Source of the DNA: Chloroflexota bacterium
GTDB taxonomy: Bacteria > Chloroflexota > Anaerolineae > JAAYZQ01
NCBI GenBank assembly: GCA_018606645.1
Contig: JAGVRI010000001.1
Span: 324,926 to 388,925, forward strand
DNA: 64,000 bases
Direction: 5' to 3'
Shown here piece after piece: positions 42,536 to 51,792 of the stretch. Position 1 is the stretch's first letter. Each line of letters begins with the position of its first letter. Made by a program: the position numbers and the translations under genes. The notes under the pieces were generated by a model. The model was not told the origin of the DNA and ran no database searches. It saw nothing but the letters and a program-made list of their open reading frames with translations.

Positions 42536-43744
42536 CTACCCTCCCGTCCTTTCATACAACTGCACGATCCGATCCACCAGCCGGTCCCAATAGAACTGCT
42601 CCCGCTGGACCAACGCTGCCTCCCGCATCGTCCGGGCCAGGTCCGGGTCATCCAGCACCCGGGCTAACCCTTCCGCCAGGGCCTGGGCATCGCCCGGGGT
42701 CACCAGCAACCCTGCCTTTCCATCGGCCAGCATCTCCCGCCGGTCGCCGACATCGCCAGTGACAACCGGGACGCCCAGCGCCATGGCCTCCACAATTTTG
42801 AGCGGCGATCGAGCCCGGGCCACCAGGTCGGGATGCACCGGGTCCACCATCACATCCGCCAGGGCGTAGTAGGCCGGGGTCTCATACGGGGGCACTCGCC
42901 CGACAAATCGGATCCACCGTTGCAGCCCTCGCCGGTCCACTTCGCGGTGCAACAGGTCATAGTCCTCCCCTCCCCCGACCAGCAGGAGTACCACATCGGG
43001 ATGGTCGATCCGCAACCGAGCGAACGCCTCGATCAGCAGGTCCAGGGCATGGGTTTTCAGGCCCAGGGTGCCGATATAGCCAATGACCCGGTTCCCGACC
43101 AGCTCCCATCGAATTCGCAACCTCTCCACCTGGTCAGATGGCGGCGGAACAAACCGCTCCCGGTCCACTCCGTTGGGCAGATAGGCGATCCGATCCGGTT
43201 CGACGCCCAGTTGCCGGTAGCGCGCCTCGTTGAAATGGGTATTGGTCGTTACCCCAGCCGCCAGGCGAGGAAGGCCATCCTCGAACCACACCGCCAGGCG
43301 CTGCATCCAGGCATGGGCGAAGCGGTTGCTCTCCGCCTCATAGTCATCGCAATCCACGTAAAAGGGACGTCCCCGGAGCAACCGCCGGCCCACCAGTCCG
43401 GCCAGGCCGTTGACCGGCTGCGGTTTACCCAGGTGGACGAGATCGGCCTGGAGCCGCGCCGTGGCGACCATCATCTGCCAGGTGGAGGCCAGCGCCACGC
43501 CGAGCAAGCTGAGCGGTGGGTAATCGAATTTGCGGTTGCCCACCTTGCGGATCAGCATCTGCCCCACATACCGCACCTCGATGCCCTGGTGTTCGTAGGA
43601 ACGCGAGGCGACGGAGGCGAGATCGTGATGGAGGGCGATCAAGGTCAGGCGATGTCCCAGGCGGCTGAGCGCCCTGGCTATCCCCAGATATCGCAGCCCG
43701 GAAGGGCTTTCCAGGCTCATCGGGAGCAGGAAGGCAATTCTCAT
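42536..43744 (-). CDS. GT4-family glycosyltransferase
   Basis: 402-aa GT-B fold enzyme: RIAFLLPMSLESPSGLRYLG at the N-terminus, IGYIGTLGLKTHALDLLI linker, and the retaining signature near RARSPLKIVEAMALGVPVV (E-x7-E type, SPLKIVEAMA) in the C-terminal domain. Cytoplasmic. Close to the next GT4 gene (24-nt gap), so the pair may add consecutive sugars. Confidence 0.9.
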   Translation of the reverse strand: MRIAFLLPMSLESPSGLRYLGIARALSRLGHRLTLIALHHDLASVASRSYEHQGIEVRYVGQMLIRKVGNRKFDYPPLSLLGVALASTWQMMVATARLQADLVHLGKPQPVNGLAGLVGRRLLRGRPFYVDCDDYEAESNRFAHAWMQRLAVWFEDGLPRLAAGVTTNTHFNEARYRQLGVEPDRIAYLPNGVDRERFVPPPSDQVERLRIRWELVGNRVIGYIGTLGLKTHALDLLIEAFARLRIDHPDVVLLLVGGGEDYDLLHREVDRRGLQRWIRFVGRVPPYETPAYYALADVMVDPVHPDLVARARSPLKIVEAMALGVPVVTGDVGDRREMLADGKAGLLVTPGDAQALAEGLARVLDDPDLARTMREAALVQREQFYWDRLVDRIVQLYERTGG

Positions 43745-43768
43745 CTGGCCAAGACCCCTGCCGTCATG

Positions 43769-44938
43769 TCAGGCATTGCCCGATTGGGAACCGGCTGCCT
43801 CGCCGGCCGATGATCCACCGACCAGTTCTTCGATGAGAGCCACCAACCGCTCCCAGGAAAAGCGGGCTTTTTGCGCCTGGATGTTGGCCCACAACGTGGG
43901 TCCTAACCCTTCCTCGAAAAAACGCAGGACGGCGGCGGCCAGGGCCTGGCTGTCCCGGGGAGGGACCAGAAAGCCGTTCACGCCGTCCTGGATGACGTCA
44001 GGCAGGCCCCCCACCGAGGTCGTAATCACCGGCACCCCCGCCCCCAACGCCAGTTGGGCGACGCCGCTCTGCGTGGCGTCGGTGTAGGGCAGGACCACCA
44101 GGTCCGCAGCGGCGAAATACAAGCCCACCTCCTCATTGGGGATGTAGCGGTCGATCAGGGTGACAGATGCTTCCAGACCCAAGGCGCGGATCTGGGTCTG
44201 ATAGGGGGCTACATCGTCCCAAAACTCGCCCACCACAAGCAGGTGGGCATCGAGGCGGGCCCGAACCAGGGCCAGTGCATCGATCAGGTACCTCAAGCCC
44301 TTGTACGCCCGGACGAAACCAAAAAAGAGAAGAACCGCTTTCCCCTCCGCCAGACCGAGCTGCCGACGGGCTTCGGCATGGGTCCAGTTGGTGGGAGCCA
44401 GGACTTCGTAGGTGGGGTGAGGCGTCACATAGGCGGGCATGGTCGGCAGCAGGCTCAGCAACACCTGGCGGTCCCACTGGGAGTGGACGATCACCCCATC
44501 GCTCTGGCCCAGCACGCGACGGGCCAGGAGGCGGTCCCACGGCTGCGGCTCATGAGGTAAGACGTTGTGGCTGATGAACAGCACCTTGGCGGCAATGCGA
44601 CCCCGCACCCGACGGAGGATGACAGACCAGATCGGCGCCCAGAAGGGGACCCACCATTGGAACAGGGCCAGGTCTGGCTCCAGCTCCACGATCCGTCTGG
44701 CCGCCTTGATCCAGGTCCATGGCTGGAGCGGATCGATCAGCCGCTCGCAATCGACTGCCAGGACCCGCTGGCTGGGGTCGCGGTCGCTGCGGCCGGGGAA
44801 CAGCCAGGCCGGATACTGGCGGCGGAAAGAGAGGAGCGTGACCTGATGTCGTTTCCGCAGTTCCTGGCAGAGCAGGGTGGTATAGTGGGCGATGCCTCCC
44901 CGGAACGGATAGGTCGGGCCGATGAGCACGCACTTCAT
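43769..44938 (-). CDS. GT4-family glycosyltransferase, second
   Basis: 389-aa GT-B enzyme. N-terminal GPTYPFRGGIAHYTTLLCQEL is typical of GT4; C-terminal donor site VVLPYTDATQSGVAQLALGA includes the E/Q-rich substitution region and GVPVITTSVGG. Directly abuts the methyltransferase gene (44939) without any gap. Donor unknown. Confidence 0.9.
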   Translation of the reverse strand: MKCVLIGPTYPFRGGIAHYTTLLCQELRKRHQVTLLSFRRQYPAWLFPGRSDRDPSQRVLAVDCERLIDPLQPWTWIKAARRIVELEPDLALFQWWVPFWAPIWSVILRRVRGRIAAKVLFISHNVLPHEPQPWDRLLARRVLGQSDGVIVHSQWDRQVLLSLLPTMPAYVTPHPTYEVLAPTNWTHAEARRQLGLAEGKAVLLFFGFVRAYKGLRYLIDALALVRARLDAHLLVVGEFWDDVAPYQTQIRALGLEASVTLIDRYIPNEEVGLYFAAADLVVLPYTDATQSGVAQLALGAGVPVITTSVGGLPDVIQDGVNGFLVPPRDSQALAAAVLRFFEEGLGPTLWANIQAQKARFSWERLVALIEELVGGSSAGEAAGSQSGNA

Positions 44939-45676
44939 CTACGTGCCCTCCTTCCGCACCAGGAATTGCACGTACCAGGTCAGTACCTCGTTGAGCCATG
45001 GAATCCTGGCCAGGTTCAGTGCCGTGAATTTGGTCGAGATGTCCTCAATGAGAAAACCGGCCTCGACTATGTGCTGCTTGGCCCTCCGAACGGTCAGCCG
45101 ATAGAGACCCCAACTGCCGCCAGCGTTGGCAAAGGTGCGCCCTCCTCGGCGAACCAGAGCCGTCGCCACTCGCTCACCTAGCAGGTGGAACGGCTTAAAC
45201 TGGTGTCCGCCGGCCGGGCTGTAGAACGGAGGAAAGCCCAGGTAGCATTGTCCTCCTGGGCGCAACACGCGATACAACTCGGCCAGTAGGCAACCTGGTT
45301 GTGGTACATGTTCGATGAGGCTGGCACAGAAGATAAAATCGAACTGTTCAGCCGGGAAAGGCAAAGACAAGGCATTTCCTATCACCAGCTTCCAAGGCCC
45401 ACCTGGCATCAATCCGCCTTGCCCTTCGACTGACTCTGATCGTTCGATGTCCACCGCCACCACGTCAGCCCCAGCTCCAGCAAAGAGCCGGGTGTATCCT
45501 CCCCAACCACAGCCTACATCCAGCACCCTACGCCCCCGAAACTCCAGGCCCTTGGACTGAAAATAGGCCATGAGCAGCGTCCCCTGAAATTCCTGAAAGC
45601 GCCGATAATCCTCTCCGGATTGGAAACGACGGCGAGCCAGACGCCATAGCGTCCGGTAGTCCTTCCAACGGGGCAT
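44939..45676 (-). CDS. SAM-dependent methyltransferase
   Basis: 245-aa class I enzyme: motif I RVLDVGCGWGGYTRLFAG, acidic strand VVAVDIERS, and the FDFIFCASLIEHVPQPG segment (motif II/III). No zinc knuckle, unlike the two paralogues at 38-40 kb. Starts immediately after the GT2 gene and ends next to the GT4 gene, so translation is coupled. Confidence 0.85.
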   Translation of the reverse strand: MPRWKDYRTLWRLARRRFQSGEDYRRFQEFQGTLLMAYFQSKGLEFRGRRVLDVGCGWGGYTRLFAGAGADVVAVDIERSESVEGQGGLMPGGPWKLVIGNALSLPFPAEQFDFIFCASLIEHVPQPGCLLAELYRVLRPGGQCYLGFPPFYSPAGGHQFKPFHLLGERVATALVRRGGRTFANAGGSWGLYRLTVRRAKQHIVEAGFLIEDISTKFTALNLARIPWLNEVLTWYVQFLVRKEGT

Positions 45677-46540
45677 CTAGTTCCGTCCGCGCTTGACGAT
45701 CAGGTCGGCCAGCAACCCGATCGCCCCCACCTGGATAGCGGTGAGCACCAACATCAAGGTCACTCCCGGGACATAGAACCCGCGGTAGTAGATGATGTCC
45801 CGGATCAATTTGGCCGCCGCCGTCACCAGCAAGATCAGCGTCACCGGCAGGAACACCTTCAAAGGGTTAAAATACATCACCGAGCGGATGACCAAGGAGA
45901 GGTAGTTGTAGGTGTCGGCGATGGGATGAAAGCTCGATTTGCCTTTGCGCGGGTAATAATCGATGGGTATCCACGTCACCGGATATCCGTCGCTCAGGAA
46001 GGCGATGGTGATCGTGCCAACCCAGGAATGGGTGGTGGGCAGGATATGCAGGTAGCGGAGGGCCAGGTCCCGACGCATCACCCGCAGGCCAGAATTCAGG
46101 TCCGGAATGCGGGTGGCGGTCAGGTAGGAAGCGAGTTGGCGGATAAACCACTTGGTCGGAGCCCGCAACCAGCGAACCGTGCCGCTCTCCCGTTTCCTGG
46201 CGCCGATGGCCATGCAACTCCCTTTCTCGATCTCGGCCACCAGGGCGGGGATCGCCTGGTGCGGATAGGTGCCATCGGCGTCGATCATGACCACAATCTC
46301 CCCCTGCGCCGCCTGGATGCCGGTCGTGCGGGCTGCCCCCGTCCCCCGGTTATAAGGGTGCTGGATCAGGCGGACCCCGTCAAAACCTCGGACGATCTCG
46401 GCGCTCCGGTCGGTGGACCCGTCGTCCACGACAATGATCTCATACGGCCAACCGGTCGCATCCAGCGTCTGGCGTAGTCCTCGCAGTTCGTCGGCGATGG
46501 CCGCCTCTTCATTGTACATCGGGATCACGACACTGATCAT
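45677..46540 (-). CDS. GT2-family glycosyltransferase (dolichol-phosphate-mannose-synthase-like)
   Basis: 287-aa enzyme: VIPMYNEEAAI start, VVDDGSTDRSAEIV, and IDADGTYPHQ (DxD). Two C-terminal transmembrane helices (VFLPVTLILLVTAAAKLI and ATP-synthase-like small helix before LLADLIVK). Fits polyprenyl-phosphate sugar synthases that feed GT-C enzymes such as the GT39 gene at 36.6-38.1 kb and the large membrane protein upstream (inference). Confidence 0.9.
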   Translation of the reverse strand: MISVVIPMYNEEAAIADELRGLRQTLDATGWPYEIIVVDDGSTDRSAEIVRGFDGVRLIQHPYNRGTGAARTTGIQAAQGEIVVMIDADGTYPHQAIPALVAEIEKGSCMAIGARKRESGTVRWLRAPTKWFIRQLASYLTATRIPDLNSGLRVMRRDLALRYLHILPTTHSWVGTITIAFLSDGYPVTWIPIDYYPRKGKSSFHPIADTYNYLSLVIRSVMYFNPLKVFLPVTLILLVTAAAKLIRDIIYYRGFYVPGVTLMLVLTAIQVGAIGLLADLIVKRGRN

Positions 46541-46546
46541 CGCCCA

Positions 46547-48499
46547 TCACTCCTGATCCGCATCTAGCTCAAAGATCCAGACCTGACCCTGGTGATACAC
46601 CGGACGATAGGCAGCACTGCGCTGCAACTCCTCCAGCTTGAGGAGAGGGCCTCCCTTGTCGCCCAGATAGACGTGGGTGATGCCGTTCTCTTTCAAGAAC
46701 TGCACCGTGGTCGGATCGTCCAAAGGGGAGTTCTGGAGCCGGCGGACGAACTCGTTCACCTGGAGCCAGTAGTTGGGTTCCACAGCGGCTTCGCTTCCAT
46801 AATTGATGGGAGGGATGGTGTTGGACCTCCCGGTCAACAGCGGGATCCACCAGCCGGCATCCGAACCGACGACCAGGCTCCCGCCATAGGCGAAAAAGGC
46901 GTTAACCAGGAAGCGGGCGTTGGTTGGGGTATTTTCCCGAATCCAGGACATGGCCTGTTCATCGGCCGGAGTGACCAACTGAAAGGCAGGGTCCAGGCAG
47001 CCTGCCTGTTGCCTGGCTCCCCAGAGGCCGACCAGCAACAGGGCCGCTCCCAGGCCGTAGCCGGCGAACCGCGCCCGTCGGGCCAGCCATGCCACTCCCT
47101 CGCCGACCAGCCCACCGATCAAGATCGAGGCCGGGAGATAGAGGGCGATCGCCCCGGCAAAGTTGGTGATCAACCCCGTCCCGGGCAACCCGATCAGGTG
47201 AGGATTAATGAAGGCAATGGTCACCCCGATCCAGAGCACCACCAGAGCGATCCGCTTCCGCCGCCACAGACTCCACACTCCTCCCAACCCGGCCAGCAGC
47301 AAGAGCGGCCGGGGAAGGAAGGCATGAAGAGGTCCCATGGCATTGTACTCGGCGACCCAGGAAGAAGGAACCGTGCGCTCAATAAAGCCGGCGGCAATCA
47401 CCGGATAGCGCCCCTTCGCCAGGTTTAGCAGCCATGGCGCGGCGATGGCCAACGACGGGAAGCCGATACTGGCCAGCCGCAGAAAAGGAACCGGCCATGG
47501 GACTCCCGCCTTGCGGGTGAGGCACAATCGGTGCAGCAGATAGGGGACCAAGAAGGCCGCGTAAAAGACCGCCACCCGATAATGGGTCAAGACCAACCCG
47601 GCTACCGCCACCACGGCCAATGTCAGCCGCCGCGCATCCCACCGAGGGGTTTCCACCGCCTCCATGGTGAACCAGAGCGCAATCGGCAGGATCGCCTGGC
47701 CGGCGAGCTGCGGATAGCGCCCCCAGTTGACATAGAACATGGGCATCGGCGCCAGCAGCCCGGCCACCAGGACGGCGATCACCCCCGCCCACCGCCCTCC
47801 TCCGCAGAGCCGCACCGTCAACGGATAGAGGGCCAGAGCAGCCAACGCGTTCAGGAACTGGCCCACCAACACCACCGTGCGCGGCGTGGAGTTCCCGGTG
47901 AGCCAGCCGGTGGCCCATTGGAACCAAGCCACATTTCCATGAAAGCCAAAATGGTAGGTAAAAGAACGGAGGGGCGCGTAGGGCTCCCACGACTGGAACA
48001 GACCTCCATGGTCCAGCAGGAGCTGAGTAATCATTGTATGCTGGTACGAGTCACCCCAGAAGCCGATGTTGATCCCCCGCACGACCCACAGCCGGACGCC
48101 CAGGATCAGCAACGCGGTCACGACCAACGCGACCAACGGGGCATCGAGCCAGGCCCATCGATCCTGCAAGGACCGAGGTTGCTGCCACCTGGCCCACCAC
48201 ACTGGCCCCCTGCGCCAGAGGACAATGAGCGCACTCACTCCCAGGATGGAAAGAACCACCCCCGCCCCCATTCGCATCCCGGCCAGGTAGACCAGAAGGA
48301 GGCCGATGGGGACGAGGGCCATGGTAAGACCTGAGGCCAGGATATACTGGAGCGCGGGATCGGGCCGATCCCCCGCCGATAGACGGTCTGCGGGCAGGAG
48401 CAGGGTCAGTAGCGCCCAACCCGGCAAAAAAAAGACCAGGGGGGCGGTCAGCGCGGCCGTCGCTGTTCCCCAGGTGATTGGACCCACGAACTCTGGCAC
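46547..48499 (-). CDS. Large polytopic membrane protein, possibly GT-C-like (glycan cluster)
   Basis: 650-aa protein with about 11-13 hydrophobic helices and a soluble C-terminal domain (~500-650, TPADEQAMSWIRENTPTNA ... GITHVYLGDKGG). The overall shape (helices plus C-terminal extracytoplasmic part with an early loop GINIGFWGDSYQH) resembles GT-C/DUF6541-type proteins. Start is GTG 48499 with a GGAAGG close in front. First gene of the leftward cluster with a candidate promoter at 48533-48561. Function unproven. Confidence 0.7.
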   Translation of the reverse strand: MPEFVGPITWGTATAALTAPLVFFLPGWALLTLLLPADRLSAGDRPDPALQYILASGLTMALVPIGLLLVYLAGMRMGAGVVLSILGVSALIVLWRRGPVWWARWQQPRSLQDRWAWLDAPLVALVVTALLILGVRLWVVRGINIGFWGDSYQHTMITQLLLDHGGLFQSWEPYAPLRSFTYHFGFHGNVAWFQWATGWLTGNSTPRTVVLVGQFLNALAALALYPLTVRLCGGGRWAGVIAVLVAGLLAPMPMFYVNWGRYPQLAGQAILPIALWFTMEAVETPRWDARRLTLAVVAVAGLVLTHYRVAVFYAAFLVPYLLHRLCLTRKAGVPWPVPFLRLASIGFPSLAIAAPWLLNLAKGRYPVIAAGFIERTVPSSWVAEYNAMGPLHAFLPRPLLLLAGLGGVWSLWRRKRIALVVLWIGVTIAFINPHLIGLPGTGLITNFAGAIALYLPASILIGGLVGEGVAWLARRARFAGYGLGAALLLVGLWGARQQAGCLDPAFQLVTPADEQAMSWIRENTPTNARFLVNAFFAYGGSLVVGSDAGWWIPLLTGRSNTIPPINYGSEAAVEPNYWLQVNEFVRRLQNSPLDDPTTVQFLKENGITHVYLGDKGGPLLKLEELQRSAAYRPVYHQGQVWIFELDADQE

Positions 48500-48532
48500 C
48501 CTTCCGAGTTATGGCAGTCGCCTGCTGACTAC

Positions 48533-48561
48533 ATCCTACCACGAGCTGACTCGATCGGCAA
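48533..48561 (-). promoter_or_regulatory. Candidate promoter of the glycan cluster
   Basis: Minus strand TTGCCG (48561-48556), 17 nt, TAGGAT (48538-48533). Less consensus-like than others in the window. It sits 34 nt before the first gene of the 13-kb cluster. Confidence 0.5.
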
Positions 48562-48602
48562 ATTGAGGGGATGTGTGGATGGCTGCACAATCGCCCAGGA
48601 GG

Positions 48603-48660
48603 TTGAAATCGCGCCTCACGGGCTCAAGCCGGCCGTCCGCGCTGGCGGACGGGAAGAGTC
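48603..48660. repeat. Structured intergenic repeat R3
   Basis: TTGAAATCGCGCCT end, GGCCGTCCGC stem with loop GCTG and GCGGACGG: perfect 8-bp hairpin (48633-48652). Same end and hairpin layout as R1; the other end is diverged. Lies in the gap between the response regulator and the glycan cluster. Confidence 0.55.
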
Positions 48661-48782
48661 GGTATCAACGCCGAGGAACACCCGGTCCGTAGGTTCCACC
48701 GGCACAGCCTTGGTTGCCTGGGTTTGGGTGGCGGCGACTTGTCACCACTCGCTAGATACGACGCCATGGCATGGCAAACTGG

Positions 48783-49172
48783 CTAGGCCGGACATGGCGC
48801 ACTCACTCTTCGGCGCCCCCCATGACCCAGGTTGCGGACCCAGGTCAGTAGCTTCTCTAACTCCAGAGGCTTGGCGACGAAATCATCGGCCCCGCAGCTC
48901 AGGGCCTGTTCGCGCATGACGGGACCCCCGTAGGCGGCAAACATCAAGATCGGCACCTGAGAAGTCTTGCGCAACCGCCGGCAGGCCTCCAGGCCATTCA
49001 TGCCAGGCATATAGGCGTCCATCAGGACAGCGTCAAACTGGCAGGTGGCCAGGCGAGCCAGGGCCTGGCGTCCATTGGCTGCCTGATCGACCTCATGTCC
49101 TTCATACTGCAAGAGATTGGCCAGAGTCCACCGGATCGGATCATAATCCTCGACGATCAGGATACGGGCCAT
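48783..49172 (-). CDS. Single-domain response regulator (CheY-like receiver)
   Basis: 129-aa receiver domain without an output domain. Acidic pocket E8-D9, phosphorylated Asp D52 (LMDAYMP) and Lys K101 (VAKPLE) are present. The conserved switch Thr/Ser of strand 4 is Ala (LMFAAYG), which may weaken signalling. No histidine kinase is adjacent. ATG 49172 is preceded by GAGAAG. A TATAAT box lies upstream at 49227-49222 without a clear -35. Confidence 0.85.
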   Translation of the reverse strand: MARILIVEDYDPIRWTLANLLQYEGHEVDQAANGRQALARLATCQFDAVLMDAYMPGMNGLEACRRLRKTSQVPILMFAAYGGPVMREQALSCGADDFVAKPLELEKLLTWVRNLGHGGRRRVSAPCPA

Positions 49173-49674
49173 TTCGGTCTTCTCATGCGAGTTTTTTCCA
49201 TGATTTCACTTTTCTTAGCCCATTATATCTGCATTTACACCACAATTCTATCCTCTTCACGGCGAATATCAGGTGGTAAAATCGGCAACCCTCCGGGCTA
49301 CTTCCTCCAGGGACTACCTGGGTCCCAAGAGGGCACCCTCAGGAACCTGCGACCGGGCCGGTCCTTCGTCCGGAGCAGCCATCCCTGTCCGCCCACAAGA
49401 AGGTCCATCGTCGGCCCAGGCTAGGGCTGATCGTCGTTCCCCTTCCCTGAGGGAGTAGGCCGGTCGGACCCGTCCCGTCCAGGGATGCCGGGTCTCGTGC
49501 TCAAACAAGGGCTGACGGCTCTTAACAAATTGAACCGGACGTGGACCGCCCGGCCATTTGCACCTTGAATCATGAGCCAAGGCGAGGCGCTCCCGCCCGA
49601 TGGTGAATTATCGGGCTCACACAGCCAAGCCCTGCGGGCTGTTTCCCAGCCCCGAACGGGGCTTTGCTGGCGGA

Positions 49675-49697
49675 GCCCGCCGCTTGAAGCGGCGGGC
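49675..49697. other. Perfect hairpin GCCCGCCGCTT-G-AAGCGGCGGGC
   Basis: Two perfect 11-nt arms around one central base. It resembles the subterminal hairpin shape of IS200/IS605 element ends, but no transposase or TnpB is present. Confidence 0.55.
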
Positions 49698-49813
49698 GAA
49701 TGTGTCAGAGGGTGGGCAAATCGTTGGGCTTGTGCCGAACATGTCCGCGTTCATTTGTTAATCTGCAACAGCCGCGCTGGTGGCGCCTCCGGCCGGGCGT
49801 CTCGCCGTATCTA

Positions 49814-49844
49814 CCCTGCCGCAGGTTGGGAACCTGCGGCAGGG
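49814..49844. other. Perfect hairpin with 14-bp stem upstream of dedA
   Basis: CCCTGCCGCAGGTT-GGG-AACCTGCGGCAGGG. Not followed by a T tract on either strand, so not an intrinsic terminator; may be part of a structured RNA. Confidence 0.6.
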
Positions 49845-49923
49845 GTTGGGGTCCTTGGGCGCATCTGTGCTGCGCCCCTGGTCCCCCTTTGGCAACGGTG
49901 GAAATCCGCCCTGAAAGGCCGAT

Positions 49924-49952
49924 TTGCGAATCCCCTGGGCCGATGTTATAAT
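49924..49952 (+). promoter_or_regulatory. Sigma70-type promoter of the dedA operon
   Basis: TTGCGA (49924-49929), 17 nt, TATAAT (49947-49952); the leader to ATG 49978 is about 20 nt with AAGGAAGG in front of the start. Confidence 0.75.
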
Positions 49953-49977
49953 CGGCTGTCACACAAGAAGGAAGGAT

Positions 49978-50640
49978 ATGGAAGAGCTAGAGCGTCAACT
50001 GGTCGAATTCTTGATGGATTTGTTCCAGACCATCGGTTGGGCGGGGGTGGTGGGCATCATGGCCCTGGAGAGTGCCAACATTCCGATTCCCAGTGAAGTG
50101 ACGATGCCTCTCTCGGGCTGGATGCTCATCCAGGCGAGGGGGCTGTCGGTTTGGCATGCCCTGCTCGTGGGCGGGCTGTGGGGTGCAGTCGGTTGCACCC
50201 TGGGCTCGATCATCTCCTATGCCCTTGGAGTATGGGGCGGGCGGCCGCTGGTCGAACGGTATGGCAAATATATCCTGGTTTCGGCGGAGGACCTGGAAAA
50301 GGCCGATCGATGGTTTGCCCGCTGGGGAGATTATGCCGCTTTTATCTCGCGGCTGCTGCCCATCGTCCGGACCTTTATCTCCTTTCCGGCCGGGGTGGTG
50401 CGGATGAGATTGGTCCGCTTTGTGTTCTTTAGCTTCGTGGGTTCGTTTATCTGGTGCGGGTTGCTGGCCTTGGGGGGGTATTATCTGGGCGAGCATTGGG
50501 AAGAGTTGCGAGCCATCATGCGTCCCTTTGATATTCCGATAGCCATCGCCCTCCTCGTTGGTTTTGCCTACTATGTATATCGGCATGTCCGCCGAGGCCG
50601 CAAACGAACCATTCTCGTAGATGGGGAGGGAGAGGCATGA
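49978..50640 (+). CDS. DedA/SNARE-associated family membrane protein
   Basis: 220-aa protein with about 5 membrane segments. Family motifs: ESANIPIPSEVTMPLSGW near the N-terminus (E/P-rich loop), GSIISYALGVWGGR, and the F-x-G-R/F-x-x-R-x-x-P-x-x-R motif as SRLLPIVRTFISFPAGVVRM. DedA proteins act in lipid flipping and envelope integrity. Followed by the TPR gene with an ATGA overlap, and by LysM and M23 proteins, fitting an envelope-maintenance operon. Confidence 0.92.
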   Translation: MEELERQLVEFLMDLFQTIGWAGVVGIMALESANIPIPSEVTMPLSGWMLIQARGLSVWHALLVGGLWGAVGCTLGSIISYALGVWGGRPLVERYGKYILVSAEDLEKADRWFARWGDYAAFISRLLPIVRTFISFPAGVVRMRLVRFVFFSFVGSFIWCGLLALGGYYLGEHWEELRAIMRPFDIPIAIALLVGFAYYVYRHVRRGRKRTILVDGEGEA

Positions 50641-51761
50641 GTCAATCGCGCCTGGTGTTAGCCGACACTTACGAGGGTCTCCTAGGACAGGCCCGAGAAT
50701 CGTGGGAAGAGGGCGATCTGTCGAGCGCCGAGGCTTTCTATCGCCGCCTGGTGGAGAAATTGGGACGCCTGAGCGACCGGGTCCTGGCCCGCCGTCCCGA
50801 GTTGCATGACATGCATCGCGAAGCCCGACTTGAATTGTCTACCCTGTTGAGTGAGCAAGGGCGCTATGCCGAGGCCATCGAAGTCGAAGAGGTCTTGTTA
50901 AAGACCCACCCGGACGAGACGGACGCCTTGCGTACTGATCTGGCCATCCTCCGTCTGGCCAAGGGGGAGACCGAGGCCGGGCTGGCCGAATTGCGCGCCC
51001 TGACCGACGAAGAACCGGAGGACGCGGCCCGATGGCTGGTGTTGGCAAGGGAGACGCGCATCGAAGGGCGGTTCGCTGAAAGCCGGGCGGCTGTGGAGCG
51101 GGCATTGGAAGCAGGGCGTGAAGCAGATGCGCGGCTGTTGGCTTTGATCCACTTTGAACAGTTTCTTTTGTTCAAGGAGATGGGCCAAGTGGACGACGCC
51201 CTGGCCGCGTGGGAACGGGCGGTCGAGTTGGAACCGGAGCTCAAGGATACGGTTCGGCGAGTGTACGAGATGCTGTCTCAGGTCGGGCGTTACACCGAGG
51301 CGTTGCGCTACGTGGATCGAGACGACAATGAGTTACAGGCTGGGTTCCAGCGAGGATCGATCGCCTGGCTGCGGGGGGACCAGACCAAGGCGCGGCAGGA
51401 ATGGAAGAAGGTCGCAGAGATGGACCCCGATGAGTTCGCGTTCGGCCACGATGCCTGGGTGGAATCGGTGCTGCGCCTGGGAGACCCCGTTCCCGCTCTG
51501 AAATGGCTGCCAACTGCGTTGCGAGAACATGGAACCATCCGGTTGTTGGTGCTGGCAGGGATTGCCTGGGCGATGCACCGGAACCGCGACTTGGCGGCGA
51601 ATCTTTTCCAGTATGCGATTGATGCCCTGCGCAGATCACGCCCTCCCAAACAGAAACTGGATAGCGCCGAATGGCGATTGCTCGACTCTCTGGTGGCCGA
51701 TGAGGGGATCAAGGCTGCGCTGAGGCCCTATTTCGCCGTGGTGGAGACGGTCTGGAGCTGA
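50637..51761 (+). CDS. TPR-repeat protein
   Basis: 374-aa soluble protein composed of helical TPR-like repeats (LSTLLSEQGRYAEAIEVEEV, DALAAWERAVELEPE, LSQVGRYTEALRY). No signal peptide. Its start overlaps the dedA stop by 4 nt. TPR proteins act as scaffolds; the partner may be DedA or the following envelope proteins (inference). Confidence 0.8.
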   Translation: MSQSRLVLADTYEGLLGQARESWEEGDLSSAEAFYRRLVEKLGRLSDRVLARRPELHDMHREARLELSTLLSEQGRYAEAIEVEEVLLKTHPDETDALRTDLAILRLAKGETEAGLAELRALTDEEPEDAARWLVLARETRIEGRFAESRAAVERALEAGREADARLLALIHFEQFLLFKEMGQVDDALAAWERAVELEPELKDTVRRVYEMLSQVGRYTEALRYVDRDDNELQAGFQRGSIAWLRGDQTKARQEWKKVAEMDPDEFAFGHDAWVESVLRLGDPVPALKWLPTALREHGTIRLLVLAGIAWAMHRNRDLAANLFQYAIDALRRSRPPKQKLDSAEWRLLDSLVADEGIKAALRPYFAVVETVWS

Positions 51762-51792
51762 TCATCTCCCCGAGGTTCTTGAGGTGTACCCC

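Larger units (their letters stand above)
49560..49920. other. Hairpin-rich intergenic region upstream of dedA
   Basis: Between the response regulator (49172) and dedA (49978) no coding gene is convincing; ORFs here are short and unrelated. From 49.56 to 49.92 kb several stems occur: AGCCCTGCGGGCT, AGCCCC-GAAC-GGGGCT, the perfect hairpin at 49675-49697 and the perfect hairpin at 49814-49844. Near 49777 the stretch GGTGGCGCCTCCGGCCGGGC matches the right end of repeats R1/R2. Could be a structured RNA, or remains of an insertion sequence with subterminal hairpins. Confidence 0.45.
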
